Of a stretch of DNA of 64,000 bases, positions 23,740 through 35,191 are shown piece after piece (position 1 is the stretch's first letter; every line of letters begins with the position of its first letter). Under the pieces are notes generated by a model. It saw only the letters and a list, made by a program, of their open reading frames with translations. It was not told the origin of the DNA and did no database searches. Source of the DNA: Mercurialis annua (Eukaryota; Streptophyta; Magnoliopsida; Malpighiales; Euphorbiaceae); assembly GCF_937616625.2 (NCBI RefSeq), contig NC_065571.1:45121651-45185650 (forward strand), written 5' to 3'. Both the position numbers and the translations under genes were made by a program.

Positions 23740-24845
23740 ATAAAAGATCAATTCAGCCCTTCAATTTGACACGAAATATCAAATAGGCCCAAGTTCCTGA
23801 AATAGGGTCAAAAAATCCACAACTTGACAATATCGGTCAAATACCTACCTCTCACACTCTCCCTCACTCTCACTCTCATTCGTGATTGCAACACACTATC
23901 CATAAAAATGATTAAAGATTTAAAATAATCCTTAATATTTTTTTAATCCTTCATACTGGTACTTGAAGATTTTGAAAACAAAAAATACAACTTTAAAAAT
24001 TCATATAATAAATAATTTTTTTAAAAAACTTAGAAATTTAATTGTTTACCAATGTTTTAAAAACCGAACAGGTGGCTAAACCGGTGAAGCCACCTGTTCA
24101 ACCGGTTTAATAAATATTTAAGAAATTAAAAAAAATTACGGTTCTCTGATTTTTTGTCGGTTCAACCTCTGGTTCACCAGTTCGATCTGGTTCAATCCGG
24201 TCCGATCAGGTTCAATCCGGTCCGATCAGGTTCAATTATAAATTCTGGTTTTTTAATGGTTTATGCCAGACTACTGGCAGGTTCCCGGTTTGACCGACCG
24301 GTATAGTTTGGTTTTTAACACATTGCTTTTTACATTTACCCCCCCCCCCCCACCCAAAATCATCGCCGATGCCTCCTTTCCGTCGAGTTTCGTCTGAGAA
24401 GACGAAGTTTGGCTTCGTTTTCTCAAACAGATGAAGAGACTCGTTTGAGAAGAACCTCAGATGATCACGAACCTCTCAGATATGTTAAACAAATCGATTC
24501 AAGAGATCTATTCTTCAACATAACTATTGAATAAATATGTTCGGCGGTCGAAATAGAACGAAAACAAAAGATTTTTTCAACGAGGGCGCCAAAGTGGAGG
24601 AACTAGGGCGTTGGCCGGACAATCCAAATGGAGCGGAGACGATAGATCTGTTCAATGAGGGTGTCAGAGTGGAGGGTGGTTTTTGACCGATTTGGCATAG
24701 TTGTAGGGCACCTAATGTCACTCTCTTTGAATGTTTTTAACCGTTTTTGTTAAGTTGTGGGTTTGTTTGACCCGTTTCACGAACTTGGACCTATTTGATC
24801 TTTCGTGCCAAGCTGAGAGGTTGAATTGATCCTTTGTTCTTTTAT
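23740..24845. mobile_element. TIR element with decayed palindrome core and a nested MITE
   Basis: The left arm (AAAGATCAATTCAGCCCTTC, GACACGAAATATCAAATAGG, CAAGTTCCTGAAA) is the complement of the right arm (TTTCACGAACTTGG, CCTATTTGATCTTTCGTGCC, GGTTGAATTGATCCTTTG). The centre (24385-24480) holds degraded CGTCTGAGAAGACG dyads like those at 18548. A CCGGTTCAA-rich MITE is nested at about 24053-24325 (ends TGTTTTAAAAACCGAAC and its complement). A C-run lies near 24340. The exact termini are not fixed because no clear duplication was found. Confidence 0.6.
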
Positions 24846-24953
24846 TCTTAATACATCATTATATCTCACCGGACTACATTGGTTTAAGCACCAGCAAGTA
24901 AAACCTAAAAGTCCTCTTTGAAGTAAAATACCAAACGACAAATCGTTTCATCT

Positions 24954-24990
24954 CCCGCCAAAACCCGAAGCGCTAGATATTCCCGCCAAA
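24954..24990 (+). promoter_or_regulatory. Two E2F-type sites in the EOL1 promoter
   Basis: CCCGCCAAA occurs at 24954-24962 and again at 24982-24990 (the second as TTCCCGCCAAA). The reverse complement TTTGGCGGG fits the E2F/DP consensus TTTSSCGS. Both lie 120-155 bp upstream of the ATG of a replisome gene, where S-phase control by E2F is expected. Confidence 0.75.
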
Positions 24991-25108
24991 GAAATGCCCC
25001 AAAACACCTATACATTTTAAACATAGAGAAAAAAAATCAAAAACCCTAAAAAACTATAGATTTTAGCTAAACAAAGCAGGCATTGCTCTGAAAAATCACA
25101 TCACAGAA

Positions 25109-28100
25109 ATGAAAATCCGCACACTAAAGCTAAGAGAAGCCCACAAATCCGACGGCATTCACAAATCCTTCTGCTCGATCTTGTGGGATCACCAGGCACA
25201 GCATCTGGTAACGGCGTCATCCTCAGACCCAACGATCTGTATCCACGACCCTATTCTCCTCTCAAATGGTCCAAGAATTCTCCGTCACCACCGTGACGGC
25301 GTCACAGCTCTCTCTCTTAGCCCCAATTCCACCTGCCTCGCCTCCGGCTCTATCGATCACTCCGTCAAGCTCTACAAGTTCCCTGGTATAATTCCATTTT
25401 CACCCTCTTGTAAACACTTTAACTACAATGGCATTTCTGTGAGTTTATCGATGTTTTTTCGAGCTTGTGAATTTGTTAATTGAACTGTTGAATGTTGAAT
25501 AGGTGGTGAATTTGAGACTAATGTTACAAGATTCACATTGCCGATACGAGTTCTTGCATTTAATAAGTCCGGGAGCATGCTAGCCGCTGCTGGCGATGAT
25601 GAAGGTATTAAGCTTATTAATACAATTGATGGCTCGATTGCTAGAGTATTGAAAGGGCATAAAGGGCCCGTTACTGGTTTAGATTTTGATCCTAATGGCG
25701 AATACTTGGCGTCGGTTGATTCAGTTGGAACTGTTATATTCTGGGAACTACAGTCTGGTTCTATGTTGAATACGTTGAAAAATGTTGCTCCTAACACGGG
25801 TTTGGACACTTCTGTTATGAATGTTGTTAGCTGGAGTCCTGACGGTGAGACTCTAGCAGTTCCTGGTTTGCGGAATGATGTGGTGATGTATGATAGGGAC
25901 TCAGCTGAAAAGCTGTTTTCTTTAAGAGGTGATCATGTGGAACCTATATGTTTCTTGAGTTGGTCACCGAATGGTAGATACGTTGCTAGTTCTGGTTTAG
26001 ATAAGCAGGTTCTTATATGGGACGTTAAGAAGAAGCAAGACATCGACAGACAGAAGTTTGATGATAGAGTATCTTGTATGGCGTGGAAGCCAGTTGGTAA
26101 TGCGTTGGCTGTTATTGATATAAATGGAAAGTATGGCCTGTGGGAATCGGTTGTTCCTTCTTCAATGAAATCTCCAACTGAAGATATTCCTAATTTGCAA
26201 CTAAAGAAAAATAACGGACTTCTTTTGTTCAATGAGGAAGATGACGAGCCTAGTGTATCTGGTAGTTTAAGTGATCTTGGTGAAGACAGCCTTGATGAGT
26301 CAGAGTTGCAAAGTAGGAAGAGATCACGGAAAAGCTCTGAATTTGATGAAGTGTCAGATGAAGACGTCAAAGGTGAGATGAAGTTGTTTTCAAAGACTGA
26401 ACCAAGAAAAAAAGTACATCGTGTTGGCAAGGATAATCTGGATAAGGGAAATGAGGCACTAAGAAGCACATCAACATCTGTTAAGTCAAAGTTGCAGGAA
26501 GCCTTTCAGCCTGGAGCGACTCCTGCACAGCCTGGGAAGAGGCGCATTTTATGCTACAATATGCTTGGAACTATCACTACAATGGAATGTGATGGGTACT
26601 CACATATTGAGGTAAAGTACACACCAGTTATTATTTTTAAAATTCAAATTTTATTTCTGATTTTCCTTGAGGCTTGGGAATGGGGATATGCATAAGTTAA
26701 GGAAACTAAAACGTAGTCATACAATCTTCTTCAGAGCGGAGGGAAGTTAAATTGTCTCATTTCCAATGATTACTGACAGCTCCATTATCTTTTAATTCAT
26801 TGGATACAGATTGATTTCCACGACACTAGTAGAGGTCCGAGAGTTCCTGCTATGACTGACCACTTTGGTTTCACAGTGGCCTCGTTAAATGAGAATGGCA
26901 GTGTTTTTGCAAATCCTTGCAAAGGTGATAAAAACATGAGTACTCTTATGTATCGCCCATTTAGTAGCTGGGCTAACAACAGTGAGGTGAGAACATGCAA
27001 CTTCCAAAATTCAATGCATCTTTTTTTCTCTTCATAATTATCTGTAAAATTAGAAGTGAACAGAGTGATCCTTTGTTGCCTGTATGCAATTAAAGGATTT
27101 TTCTTATGTTCTGGCACTAATGTATATTTAATATTCAGTGGTCTATGCGATTTGAAGGGGAAGAAGTGAAGGTTGTGGCGTTGGGCAATGCTTGGGTTGC
27201 TGCAGCAACTAGCCTCAACTTTCTGCGCATCTATACAGAAGGTGGTTTGCAGGTTTGTTATCAATATCGTGGCTGTTATAATTTGGCTTTCATTTCTGTG
27301 CAAGTGTAAATTAATGTTATCAACTTCTGTTTCTGCTTATTTGTTTGAAATAAGGCCTAAAAATAACCTTTGTGCTGCGCAGATCTAAAATTTGTGATTC
27401 TATGCATTAGCTTAAGGAACAAGATTATTTTAGGATTAGTTGACTGTAATTGCTTCAATGTCAAGTTGGTAGATATTGAACAGAATGAAGAAACTGGGGA
27501 TGGATGAGCTCTAAATACATGTGAATTTGAACTAATGATAGGCTCCTTTGATCTACTAAGTTCTTCGGAGGTTACCTTGTAATGGAACCTTCGTACGGGT
27601 GCCACTGCCACGGACACCTTCCCATTTTGGGAGAAACTGGAATGGAGATGGAAATGATTTTCATATTTGTAGTTGGTTGAAAAAAAAAATATAGAAATGG
27701 AAATGAGATCCCCCATAAATTGAAATTATCCATTCTCATTATCCCCTTGGAGTTTAACTTCATTCTGTTCTTATTTTAAAATTTGAAATGAATCATGTCT
27801 ATCCCAATTTCCTCTCATTGCCATTGCGGCTCCAATTTGCATTCCTCACCTAAACAGACTCTAAAATGAAAATCGCAAACTGTTAATACATATGGACAAA
27901 GGCAATGAACTTTTGTGTATCTCATGCCAAACGAATCCTTAGTTGTTATTATGTACAAATGATTTAGCTCCGAACATTAAAGACTCCTCATTTGTACTTG
28001 AATGTTAGTTATAGACTGGGAGGTTGTTTAGAGTATTCGTTAGAAATTTGGCACTGCAAAGTATGCAGTCATCATGGAAAATTAAATTGACTTTCTTTAG

Positions 28101-31100
28101 CGAGATTGATCTGAGTTCATCCTTTTGCTTGGAAAAAACGGCAGGCAAGACCCAGTTGATATTTTTTCTTGGTGCTGTTCGTGAGCACTTTAATCATATA
28201 GAACTAATTTATTGAATGATAACTTTAAAACATGATTCTGTGAAGCATCCAATTCACGTCTCATGCTGAATTTTTTAATTTCTCAATCATGATAGTTTGT
28301 CATCTGTATATCACTGCAGAAGCATATTCTCTCCCTTGATGGGCCAGTGGTGACTGCATCAGGCTTCAAAAATCAACTTGCAGTTGTAACTCATGTTTCT
28401 GACTGCCTTCCCTCAAATGATCAGGTCTAAATTTCAGTTATTATTATTGCTATAAGTAGATATGTTGATGCTTTGTTATTCTAGTTGGTAAGGAGGGGAA
28501 GGATGGGAGAGGGCTTTGAATCCTTAACTGCTCCTGGCCTAATGATTAAATTTTCCTTAGACTTATTTATCTTCCTATTGCAGTTATTTTCTCAATGAAT
28601 TTATTTATATGGGTAGGAAATATAACTTGATCTAATCATGTTGTTATGATATGTGATTTCACTTTCATTAGAAGCTAATATTTATCTTCCTCCGAAGCAT
28701 GCAGATGCTGGAGTTCAGAGTATTTGATATAAATAATGGGACTCAGCCATTTCAAGGACGTCTTCCATTAAGTCCAGATTCACATCTAACTTGGTTTGGG
28801 TTTAGTGAAGAAGGTCGATTGAGTTCCTATGATTCTAAGGTGTGCTAATTTTTATTCTTAAATTTGTCACTTATTGGCTGAAATACTAGAACTTTATATT
28901 TATAACCAACTTTTACAAAATAAATATAGTTTCTCCGTTTTCCTTTCCAGCATTTTTGTTTTCATACAACACAGATCAACTGTTATCTTGATGTTGTTTC
29001 TAAGTATGTGCAACTTTGCAGGGTGTCTTGAGAGTTTTCACAAGTCAATTTGGTGGAAGTTGGCTTCCACTCTTCAGGTTCAAGTCAACTTCTTACAGTT
29101 TACAAAGATGAAAATATTATGAGTTGACATTCACAGATTATGTTTTCAGTCTTGCATTTGTGCTATAACAAAGTTCCTTCCTGCAGTGCTGCTAAAGAGA
29201 AAAAGATTAATGAAAGCTATTGGGTGGTTGGACTAAATGCAAGCAAATTATTTTGTATTGTTTGTAAGAGTCCAGAGAAATTCCCACAGGTACGATAATC
29301 TGCCACCTTTTGTTCTGCTTTGTTTTTTTTGACAAAAATCTCATTACCGACTTTCTCCTTTGTGTAGGTGATTCCCAAGCCAGTCCTCACTCTCCTGAAT
29401 CTATCATATCCTCTTGGTTCTTCTGATTTGGGAGCGGATGCCCTGGAAAATGAGTTTATCCTCAATAACATGCGGCTCTTTCAGGTTTCTTCTTCTCCCC
29501 TTCCTATAACACCTTTCTCCCTGCATTTTTGTTAGAGATAATAAACTTTATTTGGAGTCTCACCTACTGACTTAAACTTTGGGTGAATTAGTTATTTGAT
29601 ATGGTATTTGAGCCTCTATATTAGAGGATTTAGAGTTAGATTCTTAGCAAACTCTCATTTGATTAATTAAAATATTTAAGCATAAAGTGAGATGGGTCTC
29701 TATCTGTACGAAATAATGATAGTTCAAACTGAGTTTCAAGAAAATTATCAAACCAAACTTGTTGATGTGCTATTTTTGTGGTTTGGTTCCAGTTTAGAAA
29801 ATGATGAAATTGATATCACTTGGTTTATATTAGTACAATAATGCTAAACGAGTTAAACCAAATCATGTACACTACTTTCAATGGAATTTTGCATGTCGTG
29901 GTGTATTAGAGATAATAAAACCATAATTAGAGTCTCATCTAATTAGTTGAACTTTGAGTAATTGGTTAGTTGACAGTTTAGTTCACTATGTTTTCCATTA
30001 TATAATTTGATAAAAAGGAACTTTATGTTTTTGCATTAAATTATTTATTTTGCTAGTATAACCTTATTCATTAATGAGAGGTTGAACTGATTTTGTTAAT
30101 TTTCTTTCTCCTTATTGCTTTTCAGTGGTTAAGTTATACGATGTACTATTTTGCAGGTTCAGAAACAAATGGAAGAGATGACAACTGCTGGTTTGGACAC
30201 CAATGCAATTGATGATGAGGTTTTCGATACCGAGACAGCTCAGGATAGATGCATCCTGAGACTGATCGCATCATGCTGCAATGGTGAGTTTGTACAACCA
30301 AACTAATTAAAAACTCGACTCAATAACCTTTTTTATTTGCTCATAGGAGTGTTGTTGGTTGGCTGTTTCAGGTGACAAGCTTGTGAGAGCAACAGAGCTT
30401 GTGAAGCTTTTATCACTGGAAAAATCGGTGAAAGGAGCTATAAAGCTTGTTACTGCAATGAAACTTCCAAATTTGGCAGATCGTTTCAACAATATATTAG
30501 AGGTGAGCTCTCTTTCAAACCTATGTTGCACGGAAATGAAAATGCTGAAATGAAAACGGCCTAATAATTTTTTTACAAGAATAGGTTATAAATATAGACT
30601 ATAGAGTTTGAGAGTTTTAAAAGGTGAATATGAAAACAAAGGCTAAACATAAGGTCCAACCAGTTCCGAGCAATATAGTTTTAAACTCGTCTAGCCCGGA
30701 CAATTTCTTGATCTGAAAGCTGATATTTTCCCCTTTGCATCTCATTGCAGGAAAGATTATTAAAGGAGTCCCTAGCAAACTCAAACAGTGTTATAGGTAG
30801 CAAGAGCATGGCTTCATCAGAAAAAAGTAAAACTCCAGAAGCTATTGCTGTGCAACCATCACCAAAATTATCGGCACCTCTATTTACTAAGAAAGTGAAT
30901 AAACTTGAAAAAGAAAAAGCTGATGAAAAGAGAGCTGCAAATGGAGAAACTGATGGAAATTTAGCAAAGAACATAGGACAGGTAAAGATTGGAGGAGGAG
31001 AAATGTCAAAAGCACAATCTCAACGACCCTCAAATCCGTTTTCGAAGTCATCAACCAATCATGACACTGTAAAGAAAGAAGACGTAAAACCTCAGCGCCC

Positions 31101-31131
31101 TTCTAATCCATTCAAGAAGTTGCCAAATTAA
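25109..31131 (+). CDS. EOL1: Ctf4/AND-1/WDHD1-type replisome hub protein (EOL1-like)
   Basis: Twelve exons join in frame: 25109-25385, 25503-26611, 26810-26986, 27139-27252, 28320-28424, 28705-28839, 29022-29077, 29187-29289, 29368-29484, 30157-30283, 30372-30502, 30751-31131. All introns are GT-AG and the product is 943 residues. Residues about 15-310 hold seven WD40 repeats (for example HKGPVTGLDFDPNGEYLAS, PICFLSWSPNGRYVASSG). An acidic Ser-rich linker follows (about 325-400, NEEDDEPS...SDEDV). Residues about 430-735 are the Mcl1/SepB-type middle beta-propeller region. Residues 760-830 are the Ctf4 helical bundle (RCILRLIASCCNGDKL). The tail carries two QRPSNPF motifs and no HMG box, as in plants. 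The family trimerises and links CMG helicase to DNA polymerase alpha in the nucleus; Arabidopsis EOL1 also helps LHP1/Polycomb inheritance. A TRIM-like element lies in intron 9. Confidence 0.95.
29530..29975 (+). mobile_element. TRIM-like element in EOL1 intron 9
   Basis: Two direct repeats of about 72 bp start TG(T)TTAGAGATAATAAA (29530) and TGTATTAGAGATAATAAA (29902). They share GAGTCTCA and TTGA(A)CTTTG(G)GT words, and the second ends TTGACA. Directly after the first comes TGGTATTTGAGCC (29602-29614), two mismatches from the tRNA-Met primer-binding consensus TGGTATCAGAGCC. Total length is about 446 bp with no ORF, so it is a terminal-repeat retrotransposon in miniature. No convincing 5-bp duplication was seen. 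Confidence 0.6.
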
Positions 31132-31919
31132 ATTTTTGGTTTTATTTATCCGATGCTGGGAGAATGCATAGTAAAGATTTTGTTTCTATGTATTAAGTGT
31201 ATATTGAAAGTTCATTACTGATTTGTCCTAGTGGCTCTCATCCTGCTTTTTGTAATCAAAATTTACATGAAGCAATTACTCTTGGAGGGATGAAGTATGA
31301 GCACTAAATTCTGTTTGAATTAATCCAATGTTCATGCTATGAAGTCTGTTTTGGAGAATCGGCTAGAAACTCACCACCGGAAGCACCATGATCGTGGTGC
31401 AAAGCGTGGTGAAGAGGCGACACAAATACCGTGATGAAGTGAAGATCACAATGGCCGTGGTGAGAAGAAAGCCACCACAGGAGGCACTACGTGGTGCAAC
31501 CCGTGGTGAGACGCAATAATGCTCAATTCTGTAGGCCAAGTTCAATTCTTTTAAATACCATTACAATGACTTTATGGTTTAAGTGTGTATGTGACATAAT
31601 CTATGTAACCTTGAACATCTCCTTACAATGCCAAATTTAGCATTTAAAATAAAATGTAGTGCTTTATTACAATGCTATATTATGTGCTAAATTTAGCATA
31701 TATTTAGCACATGCTAAATTTTATATTAAATTTGACACCCACTTTAGCATATTCTATTTCATAAGTATTATATTTCAAGAATTAAAGATAATCAATGTAT
31801 TTTTTTATTTTTAACCATGCATAGAAGAGTTCATAATATCAATAGCTATATAAAGAGCATGAACAGTATTTAACAAGAATAATAATAAAAATAAAAATAT
31901 TAGGAGGGTGATAGATAAT
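31132..31919. other. Gap between convergent genes: 3' UTRs and repeat debris
   Basis: 31366-31515 has GTGGTG/CACCAC dyads (for example GCACCATGATCGTGGTGC at 31382-31399), another short palindrome cluster. 31625-31760 has TTTAGCAT/ATGCTAAA words shared with 53500-53610, a dispersed MITE family. EOL1 poly(A) signals and the F-box 3' UTR must lie here; none can be fixed by eye. Confidence 0.5.
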
Positions 31920-33125
31920 CTAAGTGCGATTCAGAATTAGATGGTCAGTTTTCAAGGACATGAGACTGTTTCTGTGAAGCACAAACCTTTGGCCATTCTT
32001 CATTGGCATCTTCAATTGCTTCATCTGCCTACTCTTGATCTCATACAAGTACACAAACGCTTTTTCTTGCTTTTGCTTAAACATAATCACTTGTCCATTT
32101 CTCAAAGCTGCAAGTGCAATCAGTTTACTCATACTCGGCTGAGCTTTTAGGTTTATGTAGTTTACTTCTTCGTCAAGGATACTGTGTTTCTTGATCCACT
32201 CCTGTTTCCGAAAGCCCTTCGAAATCCACACGTCGATCCTTGTGTCCGAAACATTAACGATGCACGAAAGTTGTCCCCCTAAGTCCAACAATACATATGC
32301 ATCCTTATCCATACCGATGCCATAGTTAGGAAGATCGGTTCTGACAAGCTGTTCATCACTCACATCCATGGATATCAAGAAGCGGTCTGACTCTACGTAC
32401 CAGTGCATATAACGTCCGTCGATTAACACGGGATCATCCCAGCAAAATTTGGGGGCGTGATGAGGTCTAGCGTCCAACTGGCAGTCTTCGGGGAAAGGCC
32501 CCGGAAGCACTTTCCAAGCATTGTCAGCCAAGCTGAATATCTCAACCCCGAAACCAGCAGCATATATATGCACCACTTTATACTGCTTGGTTCGAGGATC
32601 GAACCCTAGAGCTGAGCCGCAAGCTTCATGCGGACAATTAGACGGGCATCGCGGGAGGATTACAATGGACTTGGTAAGGAAATTGATGAGATATAACCAC
32701 CCATCCTCTAAAGCAGTATTTATCAATAACACACCGTTGTAACTGCAGCTGATCCGCCCAGTTGTAGGTCTAAACCCGCTCCAGTGTTTCGGTATACAGA
32801 AGTAGTGAAACATTGATAATGGAGTTGGAGGCGTATAGTCGTAGTTGATGTTGAACCCGAGCTCCTTCTCGTCCATCTCCAACGATTTAGTTGTGAAGCG
32901 AGAGGGGTCATCAGTAACTGGATCTTGTATTAGCAATTCTTGTTTGCTTCGGAAAAAATTCCGCATTATGAAATCGGCAGTAGACATGTGATGGAGCCAT
33001 GATTTGCATATGATCCTGAAGTTCTTGACGAGCAGTGCGGCTGGTACTCTATTCAGGACCTCCATTACTAGATGATCCGGGAGTTGTGGGGCAGAATTTG
33101 ATGAACTTTCCTTCTCTTTTCCCAT
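31920..33125 (-). CDS. F-box protein with F-box-associated (FBA) domain
   Basis: This is a single uninterrupted 401-residue frame starting at an ATG at 33125. Residues about 15-56 are an F-box (LPDHLVMEVLNRVPAALLVK...CKSWLHHMS), which docks to ASK/SKP1 in an SCF E3 ubiquitin ligase. Residues about 120-330 fit the plant F-box-associated interaction region: CSYNGVLLI, GSALGFDPRTKQYKVVHIY, an HWYVESDRFLISMDV block and a DVWISKGFRKQEWIKKH block. This region probably selects the substrate, which cannot be read from sequence. The gene is intronless like many plant F-box genes, a fast-evolving family in which pseudogenes are common, but this frame is intact. It is transcribed towards EOL1, with about 790 bp between the stop codons. 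Confidence 0.9.
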   Translation of the reverse strand: MGKEKESSSNSAPQLPDHLVMEVLNRVPAALLVKNFRIICKSWLHHMSTADFIMRNFFRSKQELLIQDPVTDDPSRFTTKSLEMDEKELGFNINYDYTPPTPLSMFHYFCIPKHWSGFRPTTGRISCSYNGVLLINTALEDGWLYLINFLTKSIVILPRCPSNCPHEACGSALGFDPRTKQYKVVHIYAAGFGVEIFSLADNAWKVLPGPFPEDCQLDARPHHAPKFCWDDPVLIDGRYMHWYVESDRFLISMDVSDEQLVRTDLPNYGIGMDKDAYVLLDLGGQLSCIVNVSDTRIDVWISKGFRKQEWIKKHSILDEEVNYINLKAQPSMSKLIALAALRNGQVIMFKQKQEKAFVYLYEIKSRQMKQLKMPMKNGQRFVLHRNSLMSLKTDHLILNRT

Positions 33126-33353
33126 GTGTTTATTCCTTTGTTTTGCCGGTTGGCGTGATAGATTAAGCCTATGTAATAATTTTAAGTTCTCGTGTATCCA
33201 TGCTTTAAAATAAGAGTAAAGCTAAATAGGGTTTGGGAACACAAGAAGGATATTAAAATAGGAAAAAAATAAATTGAATCGAGTTTAAGCCAAGTAAAAT
33301 ATTATTCCTGAATATTCCTAAGTAACCTTAACTTCTTTTTAGTGATTTATTTA

Positions 33354-33700
33354 GGCCAAATGTCTTAAAAAGGCTAAACCTTTTATAAAAGTTTCACAAA
33401 AGTCCCGATCTTTCAATTTTGTCAATTTTGGCCAAAAACAAATTATTTGGTTTCAATTGTGGCCAACTCTCAATTTGATTTCAATTTGCCAATGTGGAGC
33501 CTATGTGACGCCTATGTGGCATGCCAAATATTGAAAGGTCAGGACTTTTGTGAAACCAAATAATCCATTTTAGGCCAAAATTGACAAAATTGAAAGGTCA
33601 GGACTTTTGTGAAACCAAATAATCAGTTTTTGGCCAAAATCGACAAAATTGAAAGGTCAGGACTTTTGTGAAAGGTTTGACCTTTTTACAACATTTGGCC
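33354..33700. mobile_element. MULE-type MITE (GGCCAAAT family, copy 1)
   Basis: It is bounded by a perfect 9-bp duplication ATTTATTTA (33345-33353, 33701-33709). It starts GGCCAAATGT and ends ACATTTGGCC. It contains repeated GACAAAATTGAAAGGTCAGG units on the right and their complement on the left. Copies 2 and 3 are at 36471-36797 and 42231-42481. It lies about 230 bp upstream of the F-box start. Confidence 0.9.
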
Positions 33701-33709
33701 ATTTATTTA

Positions 33710-34002
33710 CTTATAGCTATACAATATTAAATATTTTTATACTATGAAATCTTTAAAAAGTTGATCTTCTATATTAATTAAATTTTTTTTTAAAGGAAAA
33801 TCATTATTGAAATGGTATAAACTAAAAATTTAACCGCACCAAACTAAAATTTACCATTTAATTCGGTTTGATTTTTATTTTCTTTAAAAAACCGAATAAT
33901 TTTCATATTTTCACTACCGAACTGAGCAATGATGACACCCTCTATTCACATGTCATCTACAAATTCCATGTTATAGTGCCATGTCAAATATTAAGGAGTT
34001 GG
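33710..34002. repeat. Dispersed repeat, left copy
   Basis: 33830-33998 (AAACTAAAATTTACC, TTAATTCGGTTT, ACCGAA, GATGACACCCTC, ATTAAGGAGTT) recurs in order at 34480-34635. The second copy is distinct, so this is an old duplication or two copies of one MITE. Confidence 0.55.
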
Positions 34003-34381
34003 ATATTAAACTCCATGGGTCACTCAAGTCTCAGGAAATCTCAAAAAGGTCACTAAGGTCAATTTTCTTACAAAATAGTCACTGAACTATACATTTTATT
34101 ACAAAAGGGTTCACCCATATAAAACGACGTAAAAACCTAAAATTTTTGCTTATGTGGCAAGCCAAAATTAAAAAATGAAATATAGTTCAGTGACCTTTTT
34201 ATAATTAAAAGAATAACCCAATGACTTTTTTGTAGTTCACAAAAAGTTTAGTGTTCTTTTCGTAACAATATAAATATTTTTGTAATAAAAGGTATAATTC
34301 AGTGACCACTTTGTAAGAAAATTGACTTTAGTGACCTTATTGAGATTTTATGAGACTTGAGTGATTTAGGGAGTTTCATAT
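34003..34381. mobile_element. MULE-type MITE, 379 bp
   Basis: The arms ATATTAAACTCC...GGTCACTCAAGTCTC at 34003 and GAGACTTGAGTGATTTAGGG...CATAT ending at 34381 are complementary. The internal CAGTGACC / GGTCACTG words also pair. The flanks AGGAGTTGG and AGGAGTTTG form a 9-bp duplication with one mismatch. Confidence 0.6.
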
Positions 34382-35191
34382 AGGAGTTTGATTATTCCGT
34401 ACGAAAAAGATTACAAATAAGTAATGGTGTGCACTGGTCGATTTCAGTAGGAGAAATATTAAAATTGTTCGACCAAACCAAAAAATCGAACAGAACCCAA
34501 ATTTACCTTTTAATTCGGATTTTCTTCAAAAACCAAATAGTTTACATATTTCACTAGTGAACCGACCGATGACACTCCTATTCTCATGTCATCCACACAC
34601 TGCTTCTAATAGTAACATATCAGATATTAAGGAGTTTGGTTCTTTGCCATACAGACTAAATTAGAATGAATTACAACTAAATAGGGGTGTGCATGAATCA
34701 ATTTCAATGGTAAAAATATAAAAACTGTTTTGTTTCTTAAGAAAATAAATACCAATCGGAATTAAAGAATACAATTTGATTTAGTTGAGTTTGATTTTCG
34801 ACTAAACCGAAATACAAAAATAAACTTTTTTAACAGAAATTAAAAATAAATAAAAATAATAGATTTTAAATTTAGGAATCAAATCGAAACTAAATTGTAC
34901 TAATATATTGTACATCTTAATCATTTGAATACATAAAAAATAATGCTATTCTTAAGCAATCAGGAAGCTGACATGCTCTTCACTAAATTAAATTTCGACA
35001 CTTCAGTTTTATCAGATAGATTAAAGATTCAAAACTTTTTTCACCACTCAATTGTTGGTATTACAAACAGCATAACCTTAATTTTCGACACTATAAAGCC
35101 ATATGCATTAACACCAAGAAATATGCTAATAAATGAAGTAAATGAAATTAATACAGTTTAATTATAGAACTAACCTAAAACAGTAAAGTAA
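34382..35191. repeat. Dispersed repeat, second copy, then AT-rich DNA
   Basis: 34440-34640 repeats the 33830-33998 segment. 34690-34890 is rich in words of the AACCGAA / TTCGGTT class. 34900-35191 shows nothing beyond the 3' flank of SRD2. Confidence 0.4.

Noticed and set aside
25423..25809. Antisense ORFs of 120-180 residues within EOL1 (also 25933-26469)
   Set aside because: Shadows of the EOL1 coding exon 2 with no recognisable domain.
28480..28550. tRNA-like A box (TAGTTGGTAAGG) and B box (TTTGAATCC)
   Set aside because: In an EOL1 intron, no cloverleaf can be drawn, spacing and stem pairing fail; a SINE relic is possible but unsupported.
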